A stretch of 64,000 bases of DNA, taken from Holophagae bacterium. Lineage in GTDB: Bacteria > Acidobacteriota > Holophagae > Acanthopleuribacterales > Acanthopleuribacteraceae. The notes under the pieces were generated by a model. The model saw only the letters and a list, made by a program, of their open reading frames with translations. It did no database searches and had not been told where the DNA came from. The translations under genes were made by a program, and so were the position numbers. This document shows, in pieces, positions 8,891-18,016 of this stretch (positions within the stretch are counted from its first letter, which is position 1; each line of letters begins with the position of its first letter). The stretch is taken from assembly GCA_030429565.1 (NCBI GenBank), contig JAUIFE010000004.1:222848-286847 (forward strand), written 5' to 3'.

Positions 8891-10114
8891 CTAATTGCTT
8901 TTGAGACGGCCCTGCGGATCGAGCAGGCGCGGCGCGTGAACGGCAAACCACAACACCCCGACTACGCACAAGCAAAGCGCCAAGATAAAGTTGGTTTGGT
9001 AGCCCCATTGATCTGCGACCGAGCCGCTGATCGCCTTGGCTGCACCGGTCGCGATCACCACTGCCGAGGCCTGCAGCGTGTAGTCACTCGAGGCCGTTTC
9101 CCGTTGGCAGACATCCATCATGACCGTAAACAAAGCGGTCGTCACCATGCCGGAGGTGCCGTGTTCGACCGCGATGAGCCAAGGTGTGCTGCTTTCCGGT
9201 AACCAGCCATAGGCCATGGCGACGTATAGACTAACCCCGCCCGCTTGCAGCAAACCCAGCAGGACGACCGCGCGAATCCGACCCAAGCCCACCACCAAAA
9301 ATCCACCGGTCAACGAGCCGATCAAACCGCCGATAAAGCCGTAACTGCCCATCAGCACACCGATTTGACTGATTTCCATGCCTTGATCCTTAAAGTAGGG
9401 GCTGAGCATGGCCGTCGACATGGCTTCGCCCACCTTAAAGAAGGCGATCAGGGCCAGCCAAGCCGGAAAGCCCGGTTGACGCCATAAATTCGTGAATATC
9501 GACCAAAAGTGGCTTGTGTCCACTTGCGGGCGCGGTGCCGGTTCGCGCCAAAACAGCAATGGCAGCGTCGCCGCCGTTAACAAGGCGGCCATGAAGTAAA
9601 AGGACCCGCGCCAGCCGAAGAACGAGAACTGCCAGAGTAGAAAACCACCGCCGATAATCATGCCCAGACGGTAACCGGCCACCTGAATGCCGTTACCGAT
9701 GCCGCGTTCGCTGTCGTCGAGCAGGTTAACGGCGATGCCGTCGGTGGCGATATCTTGGGTGGCGGCGAGAAAGTTCAGTCCGACAAAGACAAAAAAGAGG
9801 ATGCGGTAATCGCCGTCGGCGTCGAGGTCACCAAAGAAGCCGAGCGCGACCAGCAAGCAGACCGCCAAAAATTGCGTCGCGAAAAGCCAGGTTTTGCGGC
9901 GGCCGATGCGCGTGCTGCCGTATTCATCGACCAACGGCGCCCACAAGAATTTACCGGCCCAGGGCAAGAGCAACAAATAGGCGAGGCCGATTTGCGTCAG
10001 GCTGGCATTGCGTTCGCGCATGATGACGGGCAGGGTTTGGGTGAAAAAGCCGTAGGGTAACCCCTGGCAAGCGTAAAGACAGGTTAACAGAGCAAATTTG
10101 CGCAAGTGGTTCAT
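8891..10114 (-). CDS. MFS transporter, AmpG-like (muropeptide permease family)
   Basis: A 407-residue major-facilitator protein with about twelve hydrophobic helices. Its start (CLYACQGLPYGFFTQTLPVI) is the hallmark of the AmpG/acetyl-CoA transporter branch, as is the helix 2-3 loop GSTRIGRRKTW. AmpG proteins bring anhydro-muropeptides from the periplasm into the cytosol for peptidoglycan recycling. Substrate is inferred from the family, and other members move acetyl-CoA or unknown solutes. Nearby genes give no peptidoglycan context. The ATG lacks a clear SD. Confidence 0.85.
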   Translation of the reverse strand: MNHLRKFALLTCLYACQGLPYGFFTQTLPVIMRERNASLTQIGLAYLLLLPWAGKFLWAPLVDEYGSTRIGRRKTWLFATQFLAVCLLVALGFFGDLDADGDYRILFFVFVGLNFLAATQDIATDGIAVNLLDDSERGIGNGIQVAGYRLGMIIGGGFLLWQFSFFGWRGSFYFMAALLTAATLPLLFWREPAPRPQVDTSHFWSIFTNLWRQPGFPAWLALIAFFKVGEAMSTAMLSPYFKDQGMEISQIGVLMGSYGFIGGLIGSLTGGFLVVGLGRIRAVVLLGLLQAGGVSLYVAMAYGWLPESSTPWLIAVEHGTSGMVTTALFTVMMDVCQRETASSDYTLQASAVVIATGAAKAISGSVADQWGYQTNFILALCLCVVGVLWFAVHAPRLLDPQGRLKSN

Positions 10115-10412
10115 AGATTGAAGGAGAAACCTTTTTCAGGACGTTCGCCATATCAATGCGACAACTATGGCCTTATCTAACCATAGATTCGATGAACGCT
10201 TCGTTAAGAAATGGGTGTGCGGCGCTGCCGGGAACCCTGCTGCTGCATGCTTTTGCGAACTTAGCGCTTGTGTCGTGGCGGTCGGACCGTTAAGTTATTC
10301 GGCATACCTTCTGATTAAAATGTTCCTCCTTAAAAACTTTGTCACTCTGTGTCCGTCCTTCGCGGGGGACCCAGCCGCGGCCCATACCTGCTTCTCTGAC
10401 CAAGGAACGACC

Positions 10413-11465
10413 ATGGAAAATCACGCCGATGCGGCAGCCTACCAAAACGCGATCGAGGAAGTGACCCGTCTCCAGCAGAGCTTGGGCGAGCAAGCCGCTA
10501 CCTCGCCCCAGCTTGCCGAGGCATTTTTAACCTGTGCACGTCGCGCCGCTGCATTGGACGATATCGAGGGTGCACTCGACGCCTTCGAACAGGCCGTCGC
10601 CATTCACCGGCGTTTGGCCGGCGAGGACGCCGATCAATGGTTGCCACACTTGGCTGAGGGTTTGGTGCGGTTTGCACGCGAACTGGAGGCGGCGGGTGAG
10701 CTGGAAATTTCCTTAGCTGCCACACAAGAGGCGGTCGCCATCCGCCGTAAATTGGCGTTGCGGCTGCCGGATCCACACCTTGGTGACTTGGGGAAAGCGC
10801 TTGTTCAGCTCGGCAATCGCTTGGGCGATTTGGAACGCACCCAAGACGCTTCGGTTGCGCTTGTGGAAGCGGTGTCGCTGTTGCGCGTGTTGGGTGCGCA
10901 AGACCCCGAGCGCTATGCCGTCGACTTGGCCGCCGCGCTTGGTAGCCTCGCCGTGTTACACCATTTGCTTGGCAACAACGATGCCGCCTTACATGCCAAT
11001 CAAGAAGCGGTTCACCTGCGCCGCATGTTGGCCGCGTCCGAGCCTCATTCCGAAATCTATCGCGGCTGTTTGGCCATGAGTTTGGTTAACCTAGCTGTAA
11101 ACCTCCAGGAACTAAATGATTGGGACGCTGCGCGCACCTATCTCAAGGAGGCCTTAGCTTTGCTGCGAGCATTGGCCGAAGTGAAACCCCAGCCCTATCG
11201 CGGTGAATTGGCGACGACCCTAACCCAGCTCGGCCTGTTCGAGCAGGCTGCCGGTCGGCTTGCCCCGGCGCTAGCGGCCACCGAGGAAGCATTGGCGGTG
11301 CTCCTCGATTTGGCCGGCGACCGACCGCAGCGTTACGCCGGAGCGTTGTCCGAAACACTCGCCATTCTGCGCGTGCTTTTCCAAGAAGCCGATATCAGTC
11401 CTGCCGACCATTCCGAAAGTAATCGAGCCGCCTCGCTGCTGGCCGACCTGAACAAAACCAATTAA
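10413..11465 (+). CDS. TPR-repeat protein
   Basis: 350 residues from the ATG at 10413, which has AAGGAA at a good distance. The frame stays open upstream to 10167, but the extra residues look non-coding. Most of the chain is helical repeats of about 40 residues with the recurring phrase 'A-x-EEAVAIRRxLA' (five or six copies, about 45-335), matching TPR_10/TPR_12 repeats of the kinesin-light-chain type. There is no signal peptide or membrane helix. Such proteins are scaffolds, and the partner is not apparent. The next gene (DUF5995) begins 29 bases on, so the two are probably co-transcribed. Confidence 0.85.
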   Translation: MENHADAAAYQNAIEEVTRLQQSLGEQAATSPQLAEAFLTCARRAAALDDIEGALDAFEQAVAIHRRLAGEDADQWLPHLAEGLVRFARELEAAGELEISLAATQEAVAIRRKLALRLPDPHLGDLGKALVQLGNRLGDLERTQDASVALVEAVSLLRVLGAQDPERYAVDLAAALGSLAVLHHLLGNNDAALHANQEAVHLRRMLAASEPHSEIYRGCLAMSLVNLAVNLQELNDWDAARTYLKEALALLRALAEVKPQPYRGELATTLTQLGLFEQAAGRLAPALAATEEALAVLLDLAGDRPQRYAGALSETLAILRVLFQEADISPADHSESNRAASLLADLNKTN

Positions 11466-11480
11466 ACGGGCTGTCCGGCC

Positions 11481-11488
11481 AAAGGAGG
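11481..11488 (+). promoter_or_regulatory. Strong ribosome binding site that decides a CTG start
   Basis: AAAGGAGG is a near-perfect SD. No ATG, GTG or TTG in the DUF5995 frame lies within reach. The in-frame CTG at 11495, six bases on, is the only suitable start. The GTG at 11490 is in another frame, and the first in-frame GTG (11564) falls inside the conserved region. Confidence 0.7.
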
Positions 11489-11494
11489 CGTGCC

Positions 11495-12268
11495 CTGTTT
11501 TCCGCAACCACCCTTCAAGACGTTCTCGATCAACTGGAAACCATCATTAACAACGAACGGGCCGTGCGCTCGCCGCTGGGTTTCTTTGCCGCGTTGTATC
11601 ACCAGGTCACCGCCCAGGTCCAGCAGGGCATTGCGCACGGTTATTTTGACGACGGTGCGCGCATGGAAAAGCTCGATGTGGTGTTTGCCAATTTTTACCT
11701 CAACGCTTATCACGCTTGGCGCCACCACCAGCCCGTTGCCAAATCGTGGCGGCAAGCGTTCAAACATGAAAAAGACGATGAGCTGATCATTCTCCAGCAT
11801 CTGCTGTTGGGCATAAACGCCCACATCAACCTTGACCTAGGTCATGCCGCCGCCACCATTGCGCCAGGGGCACAGCTCGAATCGCTGAAAGGGGATTTCG
11901 ACAAAATCCACGGCATCTTGGCGCGTTTGCTCGATCCGGTTGAAGCCGTGGTCGGCCGTTTCTCACCCTTAATCGGCATTTTGGACCAAATCGGTGGCAA
12001 AACCGACGAAGCCTTGGCCGGGTTCAGTATTGGTTTGGCGCGTGAATCGGCCTGGTCGCAGGCGCAGTTGCTCGCCCATATGGCGCCCGAGCACCGTGTG
12101 GCGCTGGTAACCCACTTCGACCAAAAGGCGGCGTTTTTAGGCAAAACCATCGCCCATCCGGGTCAGTTATTGACGATGGGGTTTCGCCTGATTCGTGCCG
12201 TCGAATCGCGCGATGTCGTTGCGCTCATCGATGTCCTGCGATCCGTCGTGCCGGTGGACACCGTGTAA
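11495..12268 (+). CDS. DUF5995 family protein (probable CTG start)
   Basis: 257 residues if translation begins at CTG 11495. The frame from there reads an amphipathic helix (TTLQDVLDQLETII), then the family core: SPLGFFAALYHQVT, MEKLDVVFANFYLNAY and the His-rich stretch LQHLLLGINAHINLDLGHA. These match the DUF5995 family, common in actinobacteria and some others and of unknown function. The conserved His/Asp/Asn residues in HLLLGINAHINLDLG suggest a metal site, which is inference. Starting at the GTG at 11564 would remove the conserved first helix. It lies 29 bases downstream of the TPR gene. Confidence 0.85.
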   Translation: MFSATTLQDVLDQLETIINNERAVRSPLGFFAALYHQVTAQVQQGIAHGYFDDGARMEKLDVVFANFYLNAYHAWRHHQPVAKSWRQAFKHEKDDELIILQHLLLGINAHINLDLGHAAATIAPGAQLESLKGDFDKIHGILARLLDPVEAVVGRFSPLIGILDQIGGKTDEALAGFSIGLARESAWSQAQLLAHMAPEHRVALVTHFDQKAAFLGKTIAHPGQLLTMGFRLIRAVESRDVVALIDVLRSVVPVDTV

Positions 12269-12293
12269 CAGGTATGTCTCGGTGTTGCGGTTT

Positions 12294-12330
12294 TGTCTCG
12301 GGTGAGACAGTAATGTGTCTCATTGAGACG
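12294..12330. promoter_or_regulatory. Pair of TGTCTC..GAGACA palindromes upstream of the GT61 gene
   Basis: Two inverted repeats, 12294-12309 (TGTCTCGGGTGAGACA) and 12316-12330 (TGTCTCATTGAGACG), share the half-site TGTCTC. Their centres are about 21-22 bases apart, two helix turns, and a third half-site lies at 12275-12280. The second palindrome ends six bases before a candidate -35, the usual place for an activator. This looks like a tandem operator for a dimeric regulator. Confidence 0.6.
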
Positions 12331-12335
12331 CCTCT

Positions 12336-12365
12336 TTGAAATGGCTATTCTTAAAAACCTATTTT
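12336..12365 (+). promoter_or_regulatory. Candidate sigma70-type promoter for the GT61 gene
   Basis: TTGAAA (12336-12341) and TATTTT (12360-12365) are separated by 18 bases. The region is AT-rich compared with its surroundings. It lies just downstream of the TGTCTC palindromes and about 100 bases before the coding start. Confidence 0.45.
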
Positions 12366-12466
12366 TTTATACGAGTTTATGGATTTGGTATGGACGCTGC
12401 AATCCACCCCACCGCCGGACGCAAGCGACACGCTTGGCGATCCAATCAAAAGGAGAGGTGGGCGCT

Positions 12467-13519
12467 ATGCTGGAATCGGTTTATTTTCGTTTTAAACGGA
12501 TGTTGGGTGGACAACGGCGTATGTTGACCACGCCGGATCACCTGTTACACGGTCGCGAAAAAGCCTATCGCCCGCCGGCATTGTTTCTGCCCAACCAAAT
12601 CGAAAAAATCCGTGGCGTTCAAGAGGAAACCACTTTGGCGCATGAGACTTCGCGTGTCTTAGGTGGCGAAGTGGAACACGGTGCCACCGCCGTCTACAAA
12701 TTGACCAACGCCAAGGTGGTAGACGGTTACATCTACAGTCACGAAGGACGTCTCGTCGTTTCACCCAAACGCGAACGCGGCATGTTAACGCGCTCAGGCG
12801 TGCGCCTCAAGAAGGCTTTGTTAGCGTCCAGCTACAACGGCAATCGCTACTTCGGCCATTGGCTTTCCGACGACTGTACGCGCGCCCTCATTGAAGGGGA
12901 TTACGGCCTGCCGCTGTTCTCGGGCGCGCCCTGGACCGAGCACCAGCGCGATTACCGCCGTTTATTGGGATTGCCCGCGCCCCCGGCGCAGGTTGCCCTG
13001 GTCGAGACCTTGTATGTGATTCCCGATGTCGGCCAGAACGCCTTTAAAAGGAAGCGATTAGAACAGATTCGCGCCGCTACGCAGATTTTTCCAGGGCGAC
13101 GCCGTGGTCATGGGGTTTACTTGCTGCGCGGCGATAGCGGTACGCGACGCTGTTTGCAGAATGAAGAACAGGTCGCCGCGCAATTAGCGCGTTACGGCTT
13201 TGAGATTGTTAATCCGGCCAAAGAGAATTTGGCTTGCCTGCTCAACAAGATTAAGGACGCGTCGGTGGTGGTGGGTGTCGAGGGCAGCCATCTCATGCAT
13301 GCCTTGTTTGCCATGCAGCCAGGCGGTTTGCTGCTCACCATTCAACCGCCCGATCGCTTTAACAACGTGTTTAAGGATTTAACCGACGCGCTAGGTAATC
13401 GCTACGGTTTTGTGTTGGGCGAAGGGAATCGCAACGGTTTCACCCTGAATCTCAAAGACTTGATGATGACGCTTGATCTGGCCGATCAAAATGCCCCCGC
13501 CGCTCCGGCGATCGCCTAA
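12467..13519 (+). CDS. Glycosyltransferase family 61 protein
   Basis: 350 residues from the ATG at 12467, which has AGGAGAGG eight bases upstream. The frame remains open upstream to 12323 but without an SD. The GT61 (DUF563) core is clear: SYNGNRYFGHWLSDD near 120-135, the acceptor segment HGVYLLRGDSGTRR, and the C-terminal VVGVEGSHLMHALFAM, equivalent to the family's 'G-x-HGAGL-x-N' site. GT61 enzymes transfer xylose or GlcNAc and in bacteria usually serve surface polysaccharide. There is no membrane helix and no sugar-biosynthesis neighbours, so the substrate is unknown. Two palindromes and a promoter precede it. Confidence 0.87.
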   Translation: MLESVYFRFKRMLGGQRRMLTTPDHLLHGREKAYRPPALFLPNQIEKIRGVQEETTLAHETSRVLGGEVEHGATAVYKLTNAKVVDGYIYSHEGRLVVSPKRERGMLTRSGVRLKKALLASSYNGNRYFGHWLSDDCTRALIEGDYGLPLFSGAPWTEHQRDYRRLLGLPAPPAQVALVETLYVIPDVGQNAFKRKRLEQIRAATQIFPGRRRGHGVYLLRGDSGTRRCLQNEEQVAAQLARYGFEIVNPAKENLACLLNKIKDASVVVGVEGSHLMHALFAMQPGGLLLTIQPPDRFNNVFKDLTDALGNRYGFVLGEGNRNGFTLNLKDLMMTLDLADQNAPAAPAIA

Positions 13520-13580
13520 CCACCGCTTTTTTCGCTTTTAGCGCCGACCCGTGATGGGTTCCATTTCCCGGCGCTGGGCG

Positions 13581-13647
13581 GGGTTGATAGGGGCTAGTCA
13601 ACCCTGCCGCATTCGGCCGGGACCACCTTGAGGGGGGTGGTCCCGGC
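13581..13647 (+). terminator. Two consecutive hairpins after the GT61 gene
   Basis: GGGTTGA/TCAACCC (13581-13587 with 13598-13604) is followed by a stronger 12-bp perfect stem, GCCGGGACCACC/GGTGGTCCCGGC (13616-13627 with 13636-13647). No T-run follows. They occupy the gap before the Ser/Thr kinase gene. They could end GT61 transcription or shape the kinase leader. Confidence 0.45.
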
Positions 13648-13804
13648 TGGGTGTATCCACGGATAACTGACTAAAAGATTAAACTTTTGCGTGTTTTTGG
13701 GCGAAGCACTAATCAGGCTTACCTCACCAATTATTCCCGCCACGGTCCTGTTCCGTCGTTGCCGACTGGTGCGACGCCATGTGGCCGCACCAAAGGACAC
13801 CGCG

Positions 13805-16800
13805 TTGACCGAGCCGTACCCAGACGATGGGCCGCCGTCTTCCAACCAGGGCCAACCAACAGATCGGCTTGACTTTGAACAGGTCGAGGCCCTGCTGGCC
13901 GCCGACGATGTGGCCGGATTTGCGCGCTGGATGGAACGTGTCACCGACGCCGATTCGGCACTGCGGCGCGCCTACCAAGGGGCGTCATTTCGTTTTACCA
14001 ACGGTGCTACAGGCGAGGCGGGTTTGGCACCGGCGAGACCGCCAGGTGCGACCGTCGGTCCTGGCACGCGTTGTGGCCCCTTCATGTTGCAAGAGACCTT
14101 GGGGCAAGGCGGTACCGGCGATGTTTTTTTGGCCTACCGCGATGACGCTTTCCAGCAAAAGGTCGCCGTCAAAGTGCTGCACACGCTCAACAGCAAAGTT
14201 AAAACGCTGTTTCAACGAGAATGTGGCATTCTCGCCAAACTGAACCACCCTTATATAGCTCACCTGATCGAAACCGGCGAATTGCCAGGCGGCCAACCGT
14301 GGATTGCCATCGAACACATTGAAGGGGTGCAGCTCGGCGTTTACCTGCAACAGCACTCTCCCAGTTTGAGCAAGCGTGTGGCCTTGGCGATTAAGGTGTG
14401 TGAGGCAGTGAGCCATGCCCATCAGCACATGATTATTCACCGCGATATTAAGCCGGAAAACGTGATGGTTGCGGCTGACGGCAATCCCAAATTGCTCGAT
14501 TTCGGCATTGCGGTCGCGCTCAAGCAAGGGACCGGCAGTCAGCCGCAGGCCACCGAGCTGGGCAACATGATGACCGTGCGCTACGCTTCACCCGAACAAA
14601 TCGCCGGGGGGACGCTGTTGGCAGCCTCCGACGTCTACAGTTTGGGCGTGGTGTTTTATGAAATGCTGACCGGAAGTTTGCCCTATCGCGCCAACCCGCA
14701 CCAAATACCGGAACTGATGCAGGCAATTCGCAACGGCGAGGTGACGCAAGCCAGTCGCATCGCCACGCCGGCGCAAGGGGGTACCAACCAATTTGCCAAA
14801 CGGTTGCGCGGCGATTTGGACACCATTTTACAGATGGCGCTCGCCACCGAACCCAGCCGTCGTTATGCCAGTGTCGAGGCATTGGCCGCCGATTTGCGCT
14901 GTTACCAGGACGGTTTACCGATCGCGGCCCGGCCCGCCACCCGTGGCTACATGGTACGCAAATTCATCGCGCGTAACCCTTTGCCCGCCGCCCTTGGTTG
15001 CGCTTTAATCCTTTCGCTGCTGGCCTTTTTAGGCATTCTTGCCGACAAACAGCGCCAGGTTGCGGCCGAACGCGACATCGCCCGCACCGAAAAACGCACG
15101 GCAGAGACTGTCACCGATTTTATGGTGTCTTTGTTCGAGCAGGTGGATCCCAACACCAGTTACGGTCGCGATGTGACCGCTTATGAGGTGGTGCGTCTGG
15201 GGCGCGGGCGGATCGAGCGTGGTTTGGCCGATGAACCAGAGATTCAAGCACGCCTGTTTACCATCACCGCACGCGTGTTTCACTCTTTGGGTCATTTCGA
15301 TGAGGCGCAGGAATTGTATCAACGCGCCGTCGAATTAAGCGAGCCGGGCAGCGTGCCCTACGTGACCGCCGTCTTGCAAAACTTAATCTTGAAGGCCAAT
15401 TTAGGCTTGGGATTTGAGGTGGAAGACGAGCTCAAGCACTTGCGGTCTTTTTATCCTGACGAATCGAAAATTCCGCCGGCCCTGATTCGCATTGCCGCCT
15501 GGACACGACACTGGCGCGGCCGCTATTACGAGGCCTATCAAATGTTGGAGGATCTCAAGCCGCGCTTGGCCGAGATTCCTGCTGCAGAACTCACGCGGCT
15601 CGATATGGTACGTGCGCAGGTTTTGATCTCGATGGATAAGTACGAGGAGGCGGTAACGCTTTTGTTGGATGTCGTCAAACGGCTTAAGGCCGGCCACGGC
15701 GATACCAGTTTATTACTGGCGCGAACCTACGGGCTCTTGAGCGACGCCTACCGTGCGCAAGAAAACGAAGTCGAGATGTTTAAAGCGCTTGATGCATCCG
15801 ACGCCATCCTCGCCGGCCTTTTCATTAAAGTTCACCCTGAGTATCTGAGCAATGTGCACCGGCGTGCGCTTTATGCCGTCGATATCGGTCAATTCGAAAA
15901 GGCCGGTGTGTTGCTCGACGAAGCGGATGCGCTCGGCGCACGCCTTTATCAAAAACCACACCCCTTGTTGGGCATATCGCTTTATTACCGTGGTTTGTTG
16001 GAATCAGAACTGGCCCAGTACCAAAAGGCCGAGGCTAGTATGCGGGCCGGGTTGGCGATTTTTACCCAATTCTCCGGTAAGGACAGCGGCATGGTGCAAC
16101 GGGTTCGCAGTGCATTGGCGATCTTGTTAACGCGCACAGGCGACCTGCAAAACGCCGAGTTGATTTACCGCGAATTACTGGCTTACAACCGCAAGATGTA
16201 TCGGGACGACCATCCCGATATCGCCTCGCCGCTTAACAATCTCGGCCTATTACTGCTCAATCTGGGAAAGGATGAAGAAGCCGAACAGTGTTTGGTGCGC
16301 GCCTTTGAGCTGGTGACCCGCAGTTTTGGCGAACAACATTCGCGTACAGCTTTGGCTGCCAATAACTTAGGCCTGTTTTACAAAAATCGCGGCAAGTACA
16401 AAGAGGCGGAAGCATATTATGCGATGTCGCTGTCGATCCGTACCGAACTCTTTGGCGCCGATCATCCGCGCACGGCGATTACCGCTTACAATCTGGCGGT
16501 AATGCTCCACACGCGCGGTGATTGGGAACGCGCTAAGCCCTATTACGATACCGCTTATGCGGCCATGGAACGCGCTTATGGCGTGAAACACGATTACACC
16601 GCCATTACCCTCATCGGTCGCGCCGGTTTACTCTCCCTGTTGGGTCACTTTGACGAAGGTCGTCGCGATGCCGAACAGGCGATCACGTTAATTTCCGAAA
16701 TCCGGGGGCCGCAACATCCGCGCACCATGAGCATGTTGCGCACCCTGGGCGACATTCACTTTCATGCCGGTCGGTTGGCGGAGGCGTTAAACGCCTACCG

Positions 16801-17410
16801 TCGTGGCGAAGACATCATCAATGAAACCAAGTTGGAAAGTTTTCGCGAGATTGCCACGATTTGGTACGGGTTTACCAAAGTTTATGTGGAACAGGGGCGA
16901 TTTAACGAAGCGAAAACCTACGAGGCGCGGGGCTTGGCGGCGACAGAGGAAAACAAACAAGCGGCGGTGCGTTTTGGCTTGCTGTATTATCGCGGTCGCC
17001 GTTTGGCCGGCCTCGGTCAAGCCCGGCAAGCGGTGGCGGCTTGGCAAGCGTTGTTGCAGGAGGCACAGGGGGTTTTGCCCGATAACAACGAAATCGTAAA
17101 CCGCACGCGGCTTTCGTTGGTTCCATGGTTGGCCGTTCAAGGTGTTTGGGACGAAGCGGAGACCCACAACAACGACGCCAAGTCGCACTTCCTCAGTCAA
17201 TTGCCGGCGGGTCATTACCTGCGCGATTACGGTGCCGCCGTCGACGGCTGGCTGCGACACAGGCAGGGCGATGAGAGCGGCGCCGTGTTGTTGGAGACGT
17301 CGCGAACCGCGCTGGCCAAACGCTTGGGTGAGCAGCATTACCTTACGCGCGCCGTTGACGGGTTGGTCGCGTTAAAAACCGACCCGGTCGACGCGGGTCT
17401 GATAAAATGA
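13805..17410 (+). CDS. Membrane Ser/Thr protein kinase with C-terminal TPR repeats
   Basis: 1201 residues if TTG 13805 is the start: AAAGGA lies seven bases upstream, whereas the GTG at 13691 has no SD. Residues 1-85 are a poorly conserved extension. The Hanks-type kinase domain (about 91-375) is complete: GQGGTG loop, VAVKVL lysine, HRDIKPEN catalytic loop (about 212), LLDFG, and YASPEQ in place of APE. One transmembrane helix follows (about 392-412). The rest carries at least nine TPR units of the TPR_12 type (NNLGLLLLNLGKDEEAEQ and similar), presumably periplasmic. This layout is common in Acidobacteria and Planctomycetes; target and ligand are unknown. Confidence 0.93.
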   Translation: MTEPYPDDGPPSSNQGQPTDRLDFEQVEALLAADDVAGFARWMERVTDADSALRRAYQGASFRFTNGATGEAGLAPARPPGATVGPGTRCGPFMLQETLGQGGTGDVFLAYRDDAFQQKVAVKVLHTLNSKVKTLFQRECGILAKLNHPYIAHLIETGELPGGQPWIAIEHIEGVQLGVYLQQHSPSLSKRVALAIKVCEAVSHAHQHMIIHRDIKPENVMVAADGNPKLLDFGIAVALKQGTGSQPQATELGNMMTVRYASPEQIAGGTLLAASDVYSLGVVFYEMLTGSLPYRANPHQIPELMQAIRNGEVTQASRIATPAQGGTNQFAKRLRGDLDTILQMALATEPSRRYASVEALAADLRCYQDGLPIAARPATRGYMVRKFIARNPLPAALGCALILSLLAFLGILADKQRQVAAERDIARTEKRTAETVTDFMVSLFEQVDPNTSYGRDVTAYEVVRLGRGRIERGLADEPEIQARLFTITARVFHSLGHFDEAQELYQRAVELSEPGSVPYVTAVLQNLILKANLGLGFEVEDELKHLRSFYPDESKIPPALIRIAAWTRHWRGRYYEAYQMLEDLKPRLAEIPAAELTRLDMVRAQVLISMDKYEEAVTLLLDVVKRLKAGHGDTSLLLARTYGLLSDAYRAQENEVEMFKALDASDAILAGLFIKVHPEYLSNVHRRALYAVDIGQFEKAGVLLDEADALGARLYQKPHPLLGISLYYRGLLESELAQYQKAEASMRAGLAIFTQFSGKDSGMVQRVRSALAILLTRTGDLQNAELIYRELLAYNRKMYRDDHPDIASPLNNLGLLLLNLGKDEEAEQCLVRAFELVTRSFGEQHSRTALAANNLGLFYKNRGKYKEAEAYYAMSLSIRTELFGADHPRTAITAYNLAVMLHTRGDWERAKPYYDTAYAAMERAYGVKHDYTAITLIGRAGLLSLLGHFDEGRRDAEQAITLISEIRGPQHPRTMSMLRTLGDIHFHAGRLAEALNAYRRGEDIINETKLESFREIATIWYGFTKVYVEQGRFNEAKTYEARGLAATEENKQAAVRFGLLYYRGRRLAGLGQARQAVAAWQALLQEAQGVLPDNNEIVNRTRLSLVPWLAVQGVWDEAETHNNDAKSHFLSQLPAGHYLRDYGAAVDGWLRHRQGDESGAVLLETSRTALAKRLGEQHYLTRAVDGLVALKTDPVDAGLIK

Positions 17411-17457
17411 GCGCGACTTAGGATTGGCCGGGTGCTAACCCGAATGGGGAGAGGATC

Positions 17458-17712
17458 ATGTGGTATGTCTACGCTATATTAGCCGGGATGACGGCGTTGG
17501 TTGTTTACGCCAACCTCGAGAGCTGGGTCGCGCGGGTTATCTGGGCTTTGGTGGCCGTGGTGCCGATTTTTTTGGTGCCCGACGGTTACCAGTGGATCTC
17601 CTTGGCGGTGGTCATCATTTCACTGGGGTCCTGGCAGTCTTATAAGCGCCAACGCGAAGACCGTATGGCCCGTGAGGCCAAACGCTTAAAAGAACAGGAA
17701 AACGAGACCTAA
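17458..17712 (+). CDS. Small membrane protein, function unknown
   Basis: 84 residues behind a good SD (GGGGAGAGG). Two or three hydrophobic segments (about 3-18, 24-40 and 46-60) are followed by a basic/acidic helical tail (RQREDRMAREAKRLKEQ), giving an inner-membrane protein with a cytosolic coiled tail. No family is recognised. It begins 47 bases after the kinase-TPR gene on the same strand and may be part of that unit. Confidence 0.75.
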   Translation: MWYVYAILAGMTALVVYANLESWVARVIWALVAVVPIFLVPDGYQWISLAVVIISLGSWQSYKRQREDRMAREAKRLKEQENET

Positions 17713-17749
17713 GCATTCTGTAAAACAACGTCTTGCCGTGTGGCGGCGC

Positions 17750-17778
17750 TTGGTGGCAACCCTACACTGTGCTATGCT
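17750..17778 (+). promoter_or_regulatory. Extended -10 promoter for the DEAD-box helicase gene
   Basis: TTGGTG (17750-17755) and TATGCT (17773-17778) stand exactly 17 bases apart. TG one base before the -10 makes it an extended -10 element. It predicts a transcript starting near 17785 with a leader of about 230 bases. Confidence 0.55.
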
Positions 17779-18016
17779 TTGACCTTTGCGAGGAGCGCGG
17801 CGTCACGGGTGTACGTTCACGATGTCGAACCTTGCAGCCAAATACCTGTCTCACGAAGGTGGGCTACGGTGCCGTTCGCGTCTTTTTTGCACCGTCCACT
17901 GAGGCGCACAAACCGCAATTTCTCAAGAGACAGCAACCACACAGGATCCGCGCCACCGGCTCGGCTCTTGGCGTAATCCGTCCCCACGGGACACAGCTTT
18001 GGAATCAGGACAATCG
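17779..18016 (+). other. Long 5' leader of the DEAD-box helicase gene
   Basis: From the predicted promoter to the start codon there are about 240 bases with no gene I can support. Long structured leaders are usual for cold-shock helicases, where they control stability or translation at low temperature. I could not identify a named element. Confidence 0.4.

Noticed and set aside
10167..10412. Extended N-terminus of the TPR protein
   Set aside because: The residues do not resemble TPR or a signal peptide, while AAGGAA supports the ATG at 10413.
13594..13944. 116-codon minus-strand frame over the start of the Ser/Thr kinase gene
   Set aside because: It overlaps a hairpin region and the kinase reading frame and has no SD or known motif.
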